From positions 6,843-36,883 of the forward strand of contig NYSW01000003.1 in NCBI GenBank assembly GCA_002683195.1: DNA of 30,041 nucleotides. The letters are read 5' to 3'. Both the position numbers and the translations under genes were made by a program. The notes under the pieces are model-generated. The model did not search any database and was not told the DNA's origin. It saw only the letters and a list, made by a program, of their open reading frames with translations. Each line of letters opens with the position of its first letter. The stretch's first letter is position 1. The stretch is from Phycisphaerae bacterium (GTDB lineage Bacteria; Planctomycetota; Phycisphaerae; Phycisphaerales; SM1A02). This document shows positions 7,884-14,622 of the stretch, one piece after another.

Positions 7884-8818
7884 GGTGTGCTCCTTGCCCG
7901 ACCCGCGAACGCGGATCCCGACTCGATTTCAACCCAACCTCGAAAACTCTCCACCGCCGGCCCGCGTTGCCGAACCGGATCGGTCGGCCGTCCGGACCAG
8001 GCGATCTCCAAGCGACCACCGGGAAGTTCGATGTCACGCCAGGAATCATCACCCGGCCCCGAAGCCGCGACCAGGGCGACCACCGCCGCACAGGCGCCCG
8101 TGCCGCACGCCCGAGTGGCTCCGCTTCCTCGTTCCCAGGTGGACATTCGAAGACCGCCTCGATCATCGGAACTCACCAGGTGAACGTTGATTCGCTCGGG
8201 AAAGAACGGGTGACATTCGATCTTCGGCCCCACGCAGCGAATCATCCGGTCGAGTTCCGCGCGGCCGACTCCGCCGAGGCTGAGAACCGCATGCGGGTTG
8301 CCCATTGAAACCAGAGTGAGGCGTGTCGTCGGCGGGAGATCCCGGCCCGCGAGAATCTCCCCGGCATTCCGATCGATCACCGGTTCTGCAGGCCCGACGC
8401 CGGGAATCCGGGACGGAATCATCGCGGATTCAAGACGCGGCGAGGGCATGGTGGCCTCCACGCGAACCGTGCCGTCCGCGAGCATCGGCCCGGCCAGCAG
8501 TTCCACCACTCCGCCGGGTGTCTCGACTCGGATCGATCCTTCCGCAACGAATCCATCCTGACGCAGCCAACGAGCGAGACATCGGAGTCCGTTGCCACAG
8601 ACGCCACCGTCGGAGCCATCCGCGTTGAAGATCCGCATTCGGGCGTGATTCGCGACGTCCACGGGGGCTTCGAGCATCACCACGCCGTCCCCGCCGATCC
8701 CTTCCCGACGATCACTGATCCTGATCACGGTCGCCGATCGGAGTTCGACTCCATCCCGCCCATCGATGAACACGTAATCATTTCCGAGGCCGTGCATTTT
8801 CACGAAGGGAACCTTCAT
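7880..8818 (-). CDS. dapF: Diaminopimelate epimerase
   Basis: A 312-residue cofactor-independent epimerase converting LL- to meso-diaminopimelate, used for lysine and peptidoglycan. The start ATG at 8818 gives the classic N-terminus 'MKVPFVKMHGLGNDYVFID'; the frame is open 25 codons further up but without family sequence. The two catalytic cysteines are in 'GGVCGNGLRC' (C74) and 'GSGATRACGTGACA' (C238). 'SMGNPHAV' and 'ERGSGAT' are also conserved. The protein is slightly longer than the usual 275 residues owing to a C-terminal extension. It overlaps its neighbours by four bases at both ends, so translation is coupled with the M48 protease upstream and the M20 peptidase downstream. This is an unusual setting for a biosynthetic gene. 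Confidence 0.95.
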   Translation of the reverse strand: MKVPFVKMHGLGNDYVFIDGRDGVELRSATVIRISDRREGIGGDGVVMLEAPVDVANHARMRIFNADGSDGGVCGNGLRCLARWLRQDGFVAEGSIRVETPGGVVELLAGPMLADGTVRVEATMPSPRLESAMIPSRIPGVGPAEPVIDRNAGEILAGRDLPPTTRLTLVSMGNPHAVLSLGGVGRAELDRMIRCVGPKIECHPFFPERINVHLVSSDDRGGLRMSTWERGSGATRACGTGACAAVVALVAASGPGDDSWRDIELPGGRLEIAWSGRPTDPVRQRGPAVESFRGWVEIESGSAFAGRARSTP

Positions 8819-10305
8819 GATCGAGCCTCCGCCGCGACGCCGTCGCTCAGGACGATCCCATCCCCGGCTTCCGTCGCCAGTTCGATCCCCCACCAGGCCG
8901 CAGCCAGGCAGATGATCGACATGGACACCAGGTTGAGCAGCCGCACGGTTCGATCGATGGGAAGCGCATCAACCGGCCGGCCGATCAGAGACTCGAGATG
9001 GCGACGGCGAGAAGCGATCGATCCGTGCCGCCAGCTGAATCGCTCCATCGGCACGCCGTTGGCATGCGAAACGACCAGAAGTGCCGAGGCCATCGAGACC
9101 GCTCCGGCACTCGAAACCACGGGCAAGGCCTGATCCTGCTCGTCCACGGACATCCGCACCGCGGCGAACGCATCGGCCTGCCGCTCGAATCTTCGGGAGA
9201 CCCATCCGAAGCCCATGAGCACCCCGGCGAGCACCAGACCGGTCGCGGTGAGATCGAGGAATCCCAGATCCCGTTGCATCGCCGCCACCGAACCACCCGC
9301 ATCGATTCGCCATTGGTAGAGGCTCACCACCAACGGATCCATCAACAGACCCATGCTGATCGCCAGCGCGACCACGGAAAGTCCCATCCAGAGCATGTGA
9401 TGACGCCGTGCGTGCGCCAGTTCATGGGCCATCACCGCCATCACCTGATGACGATGAAGCGAATCGAGCAGTCCATCGGTCAACATCACCCAGCGAAGGA
9501 CACCGAGGATCCCCGTCACCCCGGCATTGATCATCAATCCACCGGTCGGCCACAGGAGCAGGTCGCGCACCCGCACACCGGCACGATGACACATGCCCTC
9601 GAGAATGTCGCGAACCTCCCCGGGAGGCAGCGACGTCGCACCCGCCAGTCGGACCACCAGCCAGGGCGCGATTGCCACCACCGGCACGACCGCGACGATC
9701 GGAAGCACCGTCTCCGCCCACGCCGGAATCGAATCCACGGTCGAAACCAGCAGCCGCACCGATTCACCGGTGAGGGCCAGCAGGCCGATCGGCGCGAGAA
9801 TCACCAACATCTGGGATCGAACCTGCAACGCGACCCAGGCCATACGACTCGGCAGCGGATGCACGGGCTGCCCCTCATCGATCCTTCGAAGCAACGTCGC
9901 CTCGCTGGCCCGACGTTCGAATGGCTGGAAGATCCACCAGGCGGCGACGATCGCAAAAAGGGCCGGCGCCATCACGAGCACTTCGTCCAACAACGGCGGG
10001 TCACCGACCAACGATCGAACACTTTCCTGAAAGCCAAGACCGATCACCCCACCGACCACGATCAACACCGCCACCCATTGGACCAGGCGTTGGGTTCGAG
10101 CCGCCCGTTCGATCCACCGCGGCCCCTCGGGCCCCGCGAGCTTGCGTTGCAGAAGCCGGGATCGAACGAGCGCGGCGAGCAGCAGCATCGCGGTTCCGCC
10201 GAGCACCACGCTCGTGGCCAGCCATGAGTCGACATCACGCCGGCCGTCAATCGGCAGGAGTACGGCAGCCACGAGAATGAGCAACAACACCTGCACGAGA
10301 ATCAA
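8815..10305 (-). CDS. M48 family membrane zinc metalloprotease
   Basis: A 496-residue polytopic membrane protein with a zinc-protease core. Hydrophobic segments lie near residues 2-18, 28-48, 75-92, 108-126, 165-190, 198-222, 305-330 and 355-370. The catalytic motif is HELAH (294-298) inside 'VMAHELAHARRHH', and the third zinc ligand is E374 in 'RRFERQADAFAA'. Both are typical of the HtpX/Ste24-like M48 family, whose members cleave membrane proteins or lipoproteins. Eight or so membrane segments are more than HtpX has. The probable TTG start at 10305 overlaps the stop of the JAMM-like lipoprotein (TTGA); a GTG three codons in is an alternative. The stop overlaps dapF by four bases. The substrate is unknown. 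Confidence 0.85.
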   Translation of the reverse strand: MILVQVLLLILVAAVLLPIDGRRDVDSWLATSVVLGGTAMLLLAALVRSRLLQRKLAGPEGPRWIERAARTQRLVQWVAVLIVVGGVIGLGFQESVRSLVGDPPLLDEVLVMAPALFAIVAAWWIFQPFERRASEATLLRRIDEGQPVHPLPSRMAWVALQVRSQMLVILAPIGLLALTGESVRLLVSTVDSIPAWAETVLPIVAVVPVVAIAPWLVVRLAGATSLPPGEVRDILEGMCHRAGVRVRDLLLWPTGGLMINAGVTGILGVLRWVMLTDGLLDSLHRHQVMAVMAHELAHARRHHMLWMGLSVVALAISMGLLMDPLVVSLYQWRIDAGGSVAAMQRDLGFLDLTATGLVLAGVLMGFGWVSRRFERQADAFAAVRMSVDEQDQALPVVSSAGAVSMASALLVVSHANGVPMERFSWRHGSIASRRRHLESLIGRPVDALPIDRTVRLLNLVSMSIICLAAAWWGIELATEAGDGIVLSDGVAAEARS

Positions 10306-11783
10306 TCCGGGCGAGAGATCTGACCGAGATCGACGACCATTCCGCCATGCCGGTACCAGTCTGCATTGAGCGTGCGGCTGTCGATGAACGTGAAGACGAG
10401 GCAGTTCGCTCGGGTGGACTCCGCATAGCCGAAGTCTCCGAGATGCGGGCCCGCGTACTTTCGATTTTCGTAGTCTTGAGCGTGGTGATGAAAGTGGAAG
10501 AGGCCGCTGTAACCGGCATCGAACAAGGCCTGAGGCGCGACGAATCGGATGTCGCCGCTGCGGGTTCGAGGGGCGAATTCCTCCACCACGAATCGACCTC
10601 GATCGTCGATCCCGATCACCCCACCGAACTCGGTGCCGGTATCCAGAAGATCACGTTCGGCGTGATCGAAGAGGTGGCGACGAACTGGTTCGAGAGCGAT
10701 GGCCTCCGACGCCACCACCAGCGCGAGCAGATCACCCCAATCGAGCTTCTCCCGTCGGTTCCGGAACCGCTCGGAGAAAGTGCCTCGATGACCGGTGAAG
10801 TCCGCGGTGTAGAAACGACGTCCGTCAGGATCGATCCTCGGGGAGAGAATCGCTTCCAGTTCTGCTTCATCCATTTTCAGGAGCGCGGGATCGATCCTCC
10901 GTGCACCCACGATGATTCCAAGATCACGGGGTTCAAGATCCGACCGTCGCGCCGCGGGAATCTGCCCGACCGCTTCGATGACCGCATCCAGAAAGGCCTC
11001 GTTCTCCTCGAGACAGAGCGCTCGCATCCAGGCGATCTCCTCACGATTGGTCGGAATGACGTCGGTCGCCCCGGCGATTCGCCGGAGGTCCCGAAAGAGG
11101 CCGTCGTTCGGATCCACATCGGCATTCTTCAGAAGATCGACCACGACCTCGAGACGACCTTCAGCCACCAGAAGTTCCCAACAACGAGCACGGAGATTGG
11201 CGGCGACCACCGGATCGGCATCCAACATCACCTGAACCAGAACCTTGGGAAGTTGGGTTTCCCCGTACATCTCGATCAGCGCCAGTCGCTCCGGCCGGTC
11301 GGCCGGATCACCCAGGAAACCAGGCATCTTCCGTGCCCAGGCTCGAATGAGTGTCGGGGTCATTTCAATCCAGACCTCTTCGGCGATGAGTTCACAGATC
11401 CGAGTCCGCCATCGCGGGGCGGAAAGGCGAGGCAGATTCAGCTCCAGCAATCGAGCCAGTTGAGGTCGATCGAGCCGTTCCAGCGTCTTCCAGGCTGCTT
11501 CCCTGCTTTCCAAGGCGTAGCCGTCCGACACGATCATTCGCCTGAGGAGCCGGATCGTCTCTTCCTGCCCAAGAATGCCTTCCGCCATGCCGATCGCGGC
11601 GGCATGACGCGCGGGCACCTCGGAGGTGTCCGAAAGCACCCGAGCGGGATCGGTGACCGATTGCCCCCCGCAGCCCAGGAAAACCGTGAGTAAGAAGGTC
11701 GCCAGAAGCCCTGAAGCGGTGATTCCCGCCGCCCCGACACCTTTGACGGAAAATCTCGAAGCATGAGCGCGAGCATCGAACAC
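10302..11783 (-). CDS. Lipoprotein with helical-repeat region and JAMM/MPN-like C-terminal domain
   Basis: A 493-residue predicted lipoprotein. I chose the GTG at 11783 because AAGGAGG lies 6 bases upstream; the frame is open to 11825 but only with a TTG. The signal segment ends in the lipobox 'FLGC' (C38). Residues of about 60-300 are helix-rich and HEAT-like, with repeated 'LLELNLPRL'-type pairs. The last 110 residues recall JAMM/MPN isopeptidase domains: 'EFGGVIGIDDRGRFVVEEF' (E385), 'FHFHHHAQ' (H430, H432) and 'GPHLGDFGY' (D450) match the E, HxH and D pattern. The Ser of the SxxD motif is replaced and the spacing is unusual. It heads an operon with the M48 protease and dapF. Its function is not known; surface proteolysis is a guess. 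Confidence 0.72.
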   Translation of the reverse strand: MFDARAHASRFSVKGVGAAGITASGLLATFLLTVFLGCGGQSVTDPARVLSDTSEVPARHAAAIGMAEGILGQEETIRLLRRMIVSDGYALESREAAWKTLERLDRPQLARLLELNLPRLSAPRWRTRICELIAEEVWIEMTPTLIRAWARKMPGFLGDPADRPERLALIEMYGETQLPKVLVQVMLDADPVVAANLRARCWELLVAEGRLEVVVDLLKNADVDPNDGLFRDLRRIAGATDVIPTNREEIAWMRALCLEENEAFLDAVIEAVGQIPAARRSDLEPRDLGIIVGARRIDPALLKMDEAELEAILSPRIDPDGRRFYTADFTGHRGTFSERFRNRREKLDWGDLLALVVASEAIALEPVRRHLFDHAERDLLDTGTEFGGVIGIDDRGRFVVEEFAPRTRSGDIRFVAPQALFDAGYSGLFHFHHHAQDYENRKYAGPHLGDFGYAESTRANCLVFTFIDSRTLNADWYRHGGMVVDLGQISRPD

Positions 11784-11973
11784 GGCGGCCTCCTTGCCGA
11801 CGTTCCGGCGATTTCGGGCAGACAATGCCCGAGGAACACCAGAGGATCCGGGACGGATACCATTCCGCCTGCGATCGACTCTATATCATCGCGGTCACGG
11901 AACACGATCCAACTGGTTCGATGTCCGCGACCCAAGATCCATTCAGCTGATCTGAACCGCATTCCGGAAGCCC

Positions 11974-12267
11974 ATGACCGACTCAGACCACGATTCCAAC
12001 CCCCCCGATTCTGCCGACGATTCCGACTCGAATCTGCCATCCCTCGAAAAAAGGGTTGCCCAGGTTCTTGAGTTGATTCGCCCGGCGGTTCAAGAAGACG
12101 GTGGAGACATCAAACTCGTCGCCGTAGAAGCAGACGGAACGGTTAAAATCCGCTTTCTTGGTGCCTGTATTGGCTGCCCTTCGAGCGAAATTACGCTTCG
12201 CGACGGAATTGCGCGGAATCTGCGCGATCGGGTTCCCGAGGTCACCGCGGTCATCGCCGTGGATTGA
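11974..12267 (+). CDS. NFU-type iron-sulfur cluster carrier
   Basis: A 97-residue protein with an acidic 20-residue N-terminal tail followed by the NifU C-terminal (NFU) domain. The signature 'IRPAVQEDGGDIKLV' and the cluster-binding CxxC in 'GACIGCPSS' (C65, C68) are intact. Two monomers together hold one [4Fe-4S] cluster and pass it to target enzymes in the cytoplasm. The A-type domain found in NfuA is absent, so this is the short stand-alone form. GGAAG lies just before the ATG. It is divergent from the lipoprotein gene, and csrA follows 225 bases later on the same strand. The two may share a transcript, but no promoter between them is clear. Confidence 0.92.
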   Translation: MTDSDHDSNPPDSADDSDSNLPSLEKRVAQVLELIRPAVQEDGGDIKLVAVEADGTVKIRFLGACIGCPSSEITLRDGIARNLRDRVPEVTAVIAVD

Positions 12268-12474
12268 ACGGGCGGTCCTCCAGAGACGGTCGAAATTTCC
12301 CCTTCTTCAGATTCCATTCTTGGGATAGACTCCGGATGGCCGAATGATCTCGGCTGACCGCTTTGTCCTGTCAGTTCGAAGCCGACTTCGACCGAAGTCC
12401 ATGGTTCACGAAATTGACCCGGCGTATCGAACACGGTTTTCGATCGCCAAGACGACGACCCCGAAGCGGTGACA

Positions 12475-12485
12475 GGCAGGAGGCC
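12475..12485 (+). promoter_or_regulatory. csrA ribosome binding site inside a possible CsrA hairpin
   Basis: The strong Shine-Dalgarno AGGAGG (12478-12483) lies 8 bases before the csrA ATG. It is flanked by GGC and GCC, so it can form a 3-bp stem with loop AGGAG. A GGA in a short loop over the ribosome site is how CsrA represses its own mRNA in other bacteria. The stem is very short, so this is only suggestive. Confidence 0.45.
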
Positions 12486-12491
12486 CCGGCG

Positions 12492-12716
12492 ATGCTGGTC
12501 ATCACCCGACGCGAAGGCGAAGAAGTAGTCATCGGTGATCCGTCCTCCCCGCTTGGCGTGGTGAGGGTCGCGGTGATCAAGGGTGATCGTGTTCGCCTCG
12601 CCTTTGAATTTCCCCGAGAGGTCGATGTGCACCGGCGAGAGATTGCCGAGCAGATCGTCGCCGATGACGAAGCCCCCCCGGTCGCCGGCAAGATCCGGCC
12701 CGCTTCGGAAGGCTGA
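12492..12716 (+). CDS. csrA: Carbon storage regulator CsrA
   Basis: A 74-residue post-transcriptional regulator that binds GGA-containing hairpins in mRNA leaders and blocks or alters translation. The N-terminus 'MLVITRREGEEVVIGD' (family MLILTRKVGE..IGD) and 'VRLAFEFPREVDVHRREI' (family VRIGIDAPKEVSVHREEI) are diagnostic, including the RNA-binding 'VHR.EI' strand. Length is normal for CsrA with a short variable tail. The ATG at 12492 is set by AGGAGG 8 bases upstream; the frame is open to 12363 but those codons lack family sequence. Downstream, in convergent orientation and 84 bases away, ends a structured RNA with four AAGGA-loop hairpins that could sequester CsrA. CsrA sets carbon use, motility and attachment in other bacteria; its targets here are unknown. 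Confidence 0.95.
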   Translation: MLVITRREGEEVVIGDPSSPLGVVRVAVIKGDRVRLAFEFPREVDVHRREIAEQIVADDEAPPVAGKIRPASEG

Positions 12717-12799
12717 CGTCGGACCGTCGACATCAGGCCTTTCACTCGGACGCGACCGAGACTTTCCATGATCCCCGGCGACCGATTCCGGTCGGGCCG

Positions 12800-12835
12800 A
12801 AAAAACGCCCGCGCCGTCTGACGACGACGCGGGCG
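12800..12835 (-). terminator. Strong rho-independent terminator of the mraZ / AAGGA-hairpin transcript
   Basis: CGCCCGCG (12806-12813) pairs with CGCGGGCG (12828-12835), with further pairing inside the loop. On the minus strand the stem is followed by TTTTTT (12805-12800). There is no T-tract on plus. It ends minus-strand RNA that comes from the mraZ side, and no ORF lies directly before it. Confidence 0.9.
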
Positions 12836-13170
12836 ACGAAGCGAAGCAGCCACTGAGCCCCCGCTCAAAGGCCGAATGCCCTCGATCCAGGAGGACCGGG
12901 TCGAGGGCGTTGGAAGTCCTAGGGACTTCCCTGGCCGCGAGCATCCTTGCCATGCGGCCCACAAAACACCGGATCATCCTTGACCCGGCCGGTGCGCTCA
13001 GGTTGCCCCCCTGGACGCGCCCCATCACCATCCATCGAAATGGACGCGATGTCTGCAGTCGAGATGCAGGTTGCGGCGGTCGTCCTTGAACGCCGCATCC
13101 CACGTTGGTCTCGCCATCGACTCGACCGCGGGCCGAGGGCGAAATTGACGGCCGATCCTTGGCCATCGTC
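12800..13170 (-). ncRNA. Candidate CsrA-sequestering small RNA (CsrB/RsmZ-like)
   Basis: A non-coding stretch between the mraZ stop and the terminator. In minus-strand sense, four stem-loops show the same loop. H1 (13167-13147) is GATGGCC-AAGGATC-GGCCGTC. H2 (13096-13073) has a 9-bp stem with one mismatch and loop AAGGAC. H3 (12988-12969) is CCGGGTC-AAGGAT-GATCCGG. H4 (12959-12933) has loop AAGGAT with an interrupted stem. Each loop is closed by C-G, matching the known CsrA consensus core CARGGAUG with GGA in a hairpin loop. Plain stems lie between and after them (13069-13053, 13044-13031, 12930-12912, 12908-12878, 12867-12854), then the terminator. The 5' end is unknown; it may be a 3'-UTR product of mraZ. 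The role is inferred from structure and from csrA lying next door. Confidence 0.65.
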
Positions 13171-13199
13171 TTTCGGGTCGAACAAAGCGGAGTCGGTGT

Positions 13200-13679
13200 T
13201 CAAACCGCACCCCCCTGCTCTGATTTTCGCAGCGCCTGATGGGCCTGCCTCGCCCGTTCGAGCAGTCCGGGATCGGACCACTTGGCGTCCTGCAGCGTCT
13301 TCCAGCCGTCGGGGTCGACCACTTCGAGGTGGTCCTTGACTCCCAACACGATCACACTCCCGGAGAGTTGATACTCGTCGAGCAGACGTTCGGGCAGACG
13401 AACTCTTCCGGCGGAGTCGAGCGGGCAACGCTGCGACCTCGAGAACAGCATCTGCTCGTAGTCCATTGAATCCTGATTGGGCAGCAGCGAGCCTTCGAGG
13501 TTCGCGGCGTATCGCTGGAACGTCTTCTCCGGCCAGAGCCAGAGGTGTCCATTGGGACCAGGTGCCGCCCAGAAGACCAGCCCATGCGTTTCCTCGGAGA
13601 GCACGTCGCGAATGGCCGCTGGCACGGCCAGCCGCTGCTTCGCATCGATCGTGTGCTCGTGCTGGCCGAAGAAAAACAC
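13200..13679 (-). CDS. mraZ: Transcriptional regulator MraZ
   Basis: A 159-residue protein with two SpoVT/AbrB-type repeats. 'GQHEHTIDAKQRLAVPAAIRDVL' corresponds to the first MraZ motif (G.YEHTLD.KGRL.IPA..R) and 'LDSAGRVRLPERLLDEYQL' to the second. MraZ forms a ring-shaped oligomer and represses its own promoter through TGGG repeats. The GTG at 13679 is chosen because CAGGAG lies 9 bases upstream and it begins where the family begins; longer readings to 13751 run through the promoter and operator. In most bacteria mraZ heads the division and cell-wall cluster before rsmH. Here no rsmH or ftsI follows, only a structured non-coding region and a terminator. Confidence 0.93.
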   Translation of the reverse strand: MFFFGQHEHTIDAKQRLAVPAAIRDVLSEETHGLVFWAAPGPNGHLWLWPEKTFQRYAANLEGSLLPNQDSMDYEQMLFSRSQRCPLDSAGRVRLPERLLDEYQLSGSVIVLGVKDHLEVVDPDGWKTLQDAKWSDPGLLERARQAHQALRKSEQGGAV

Positions 13680-13688
13680 GCATCGTGA

Positions 13689-13694
13689 CTCCTG
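13689..13694 (-). promoter_or_regulatory. mraZ ribosome binding site
   Basis: CAGGAG on the minus strand ends 9 bases before the GTG at 13679. It decides the start, since an ATG 4 bases upstream of the GTG is out of frame with the MraZ motifs. Confidence 0.7.
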
Positions 13695-13719
13695 AGAGGA
13701 GAGGACTCGTTCCACGCCG

Positions 13720-13748
13720 ACAATACCCCACCCCGCCCCACTCTTCAA
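13720..13748 (-). promoter_or_regulatory. mraZ promoter
   Basis: On the minus strand, TTGAAG (13748-13743), a 17-base spacer and TATTGT (13725-13720) form a sigma-70-like promoter. Transcription would start near 13712, giving a leader of about 33 bases. Two TGGGG operator boxes fall inside the spacer, the right place for repression by MraZ. Confidence 0.65.
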
Positions 13749-13760
13749 CACTTTGCCCCA
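13726..13760 (-). promoter_or_regulatory. MraZ operator, four boxes at 10-bp period
   Basis: On the minus strand the boxes TGGGG (13760-13756), TGTTG (13750-13746), TGGGG (13740-13736) and TGGGG (13730-13726) start exactly 10 bases apart. This is the spacing of the TGGGN(5) repeats bound by MraZ in E. coli. A weaker TGGCT lies at 13781-13777. The second box is degenerate. Confidence 0.75.
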
Positions 13761-13987
13761 CTTTTGATTCTTTTTGAGCCACTCTTACCCCCCGCCTCGC
13801 CTTTTTAGTGCCCGGCAAAGACAATAAGCACCTATGAAAGAAAGGTTTATGGACTTTTTCGCCGATGGGTGCATCTTTCCACTGTCTCTCCACTTCCGAT
13901 GACTTCCCACCGGTCCGTTTCCCCCTCGACTGCTCTCGGTGGTCCCAGCTTCCCGCATTCTGTTTATCCCGTTGGAGTTTGCCGCCC
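13761..13987. other. AT-rich intergenic stretch between mraZ and the flavin-reductase-like gene
   Basis: About 230 bases separate the divergent genes. The part from 13761 to 13860 is AT-rich for this genome, with T-tracts at 13770-13775 and 13802-13806 and a patch near 13820-13850, and probably holds the plus-strand promoter. I see no clear -35/-10 pair. No ORF with family similarity is present. Confidence 0.5.
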
Positions 13988-14581
13988 ATGCGCATGAAGG
14001 CCCCCACATGCGAAGATTCAGACCAGTCACAGCATCGAGACGTGCTTCAAAGGCTGCCACGAGGTCGTTTCCTGCTCACCGCCAGCCATGGTGGAACCCG
14101 ACAGGGACTTCTGGTGGATCGGGTGCAGCACTGCGCCGATGATCCCCCGACCATCGCGGTATCGGTGAAGAAGGGGCACGTACTCAGTCCGCTGATTCGC
14201 GACTCCGCCCGATTCGGTCTCTGCGAACTCGCCCCTTCGGATCGAATCATCACCCGTCTCTTCACCCGCTCGGCGGACCTTCTCGACGACGATCCGTTCC
14301 TGGGTCACGCCTTGGTTCCGCTTGAGGAATCACACCTGCAGCCGATTCCCCAGTGCGGGGCCACCTGGCTCGCCTGCGACCTCCTGAGGCACCTGGATAT
14401 CGAGTCGGACTACGAGCTCTACATCGGCCGCGTGATCACCTCCGGCATGCTCCCTGCAGCCTCCGCCGAGCCGAACAGTTCCGCACGAGATCGGAAGATC
14501 ATCCCGGGGAGATCGGAAGAAGCTCTTGCCGAACCGACCGAGGACTCCACGCCGACGAACCGAAAACGCGCCACCGCCTGA
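13988..14581 (+). CDS. Flavin reductase-like (FMN-binding split barrel) domain protein
   Basis: A 197-residue protein resembling flavin reductase / DIM6-NTAB domains, which bind FMN in a split beta barrel and pass electrons from NAD(P)H or to partner oxygenases. The supporting pattern is 'LPRGRFLLTASHGGTRQGLLVDRVQHCADDPPTIAVSVKKGH' followed by 'LIRDSARFGLCELA', where family members read 'P.G.YVVTS..GG...G.T.SW...VS..PP.V.VS......T..LI..S..F.V..L'. The last 40 residues are charged and probably disordered. The ATG at 13988 is chosen because GGAG lies 12 bases upstream; ATG 13994 is equally possible and longer forms lack similarity. The amidohydrolase gene follows 41 bases later, so the two may be co-transcribed. 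Confidence 0.75.
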   Translation: MRMKAPTCEDSDQSQHRDVLQRLPRGRFLLTASHGGTRQGLLVDRVQHCADDPPTIAVSVKKGHVLSPLIRDSARFGLCELAPSDRIITRLFTRSADLLDDDPFLGHALVPLEESHLQPIPQCGATWLACDLLRHLDIESDYELYIGRVITSGMLPAASAEPNSSARDRKIIPGRSEEALAEPTEDSTPTNRKRATA

Positions 14582-14622
14582 AACAACGCCCCCGAAACGG
14601 TCTGTCGACCTACCATTCCGGC

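Noticed and set aside
9422..10030. Frames antisense or shifted within the M48 protease gene
   Set aside because: The M48 frame contains HELAH, the third zinc ligand and membrane segments; the others have none.
11880..11885. TATAGA on the minus strand as -10 box for the lipoprotein operon
   Set aside because: No acceptable -35 box at 16-18 bases was found, so I do not list it as a promoter.
12943..13160. Reading the four hairpins on the plus strand, with ATCCTT loops (anti-Shine-Dalgarno-like)
   Set aside because: The T-tract terminator works only on the minus strand, and csrA transcription from plus shows no link to these stems, so the minus-strand reading is favoured.
12090..13166. Minus-strand frame of 358 codons over csrA and the RNA region
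   Set aside because: It passes through the terminator and is antisense to csrA and the NFU gene; composition is non-coding.
12800..13199. RNase P RNA as an alternative for the structured region
   Set aside because: None of the invariant RNase P segments (such as GAGGAAAGTCC or its complement) is present on either strand.
12919..14007. Minus-strand frame of 362 codons across the mraZ region
   Set aside because: It runs in another frame through mraZ, its promoter and the hairpin region, with no family similarity.
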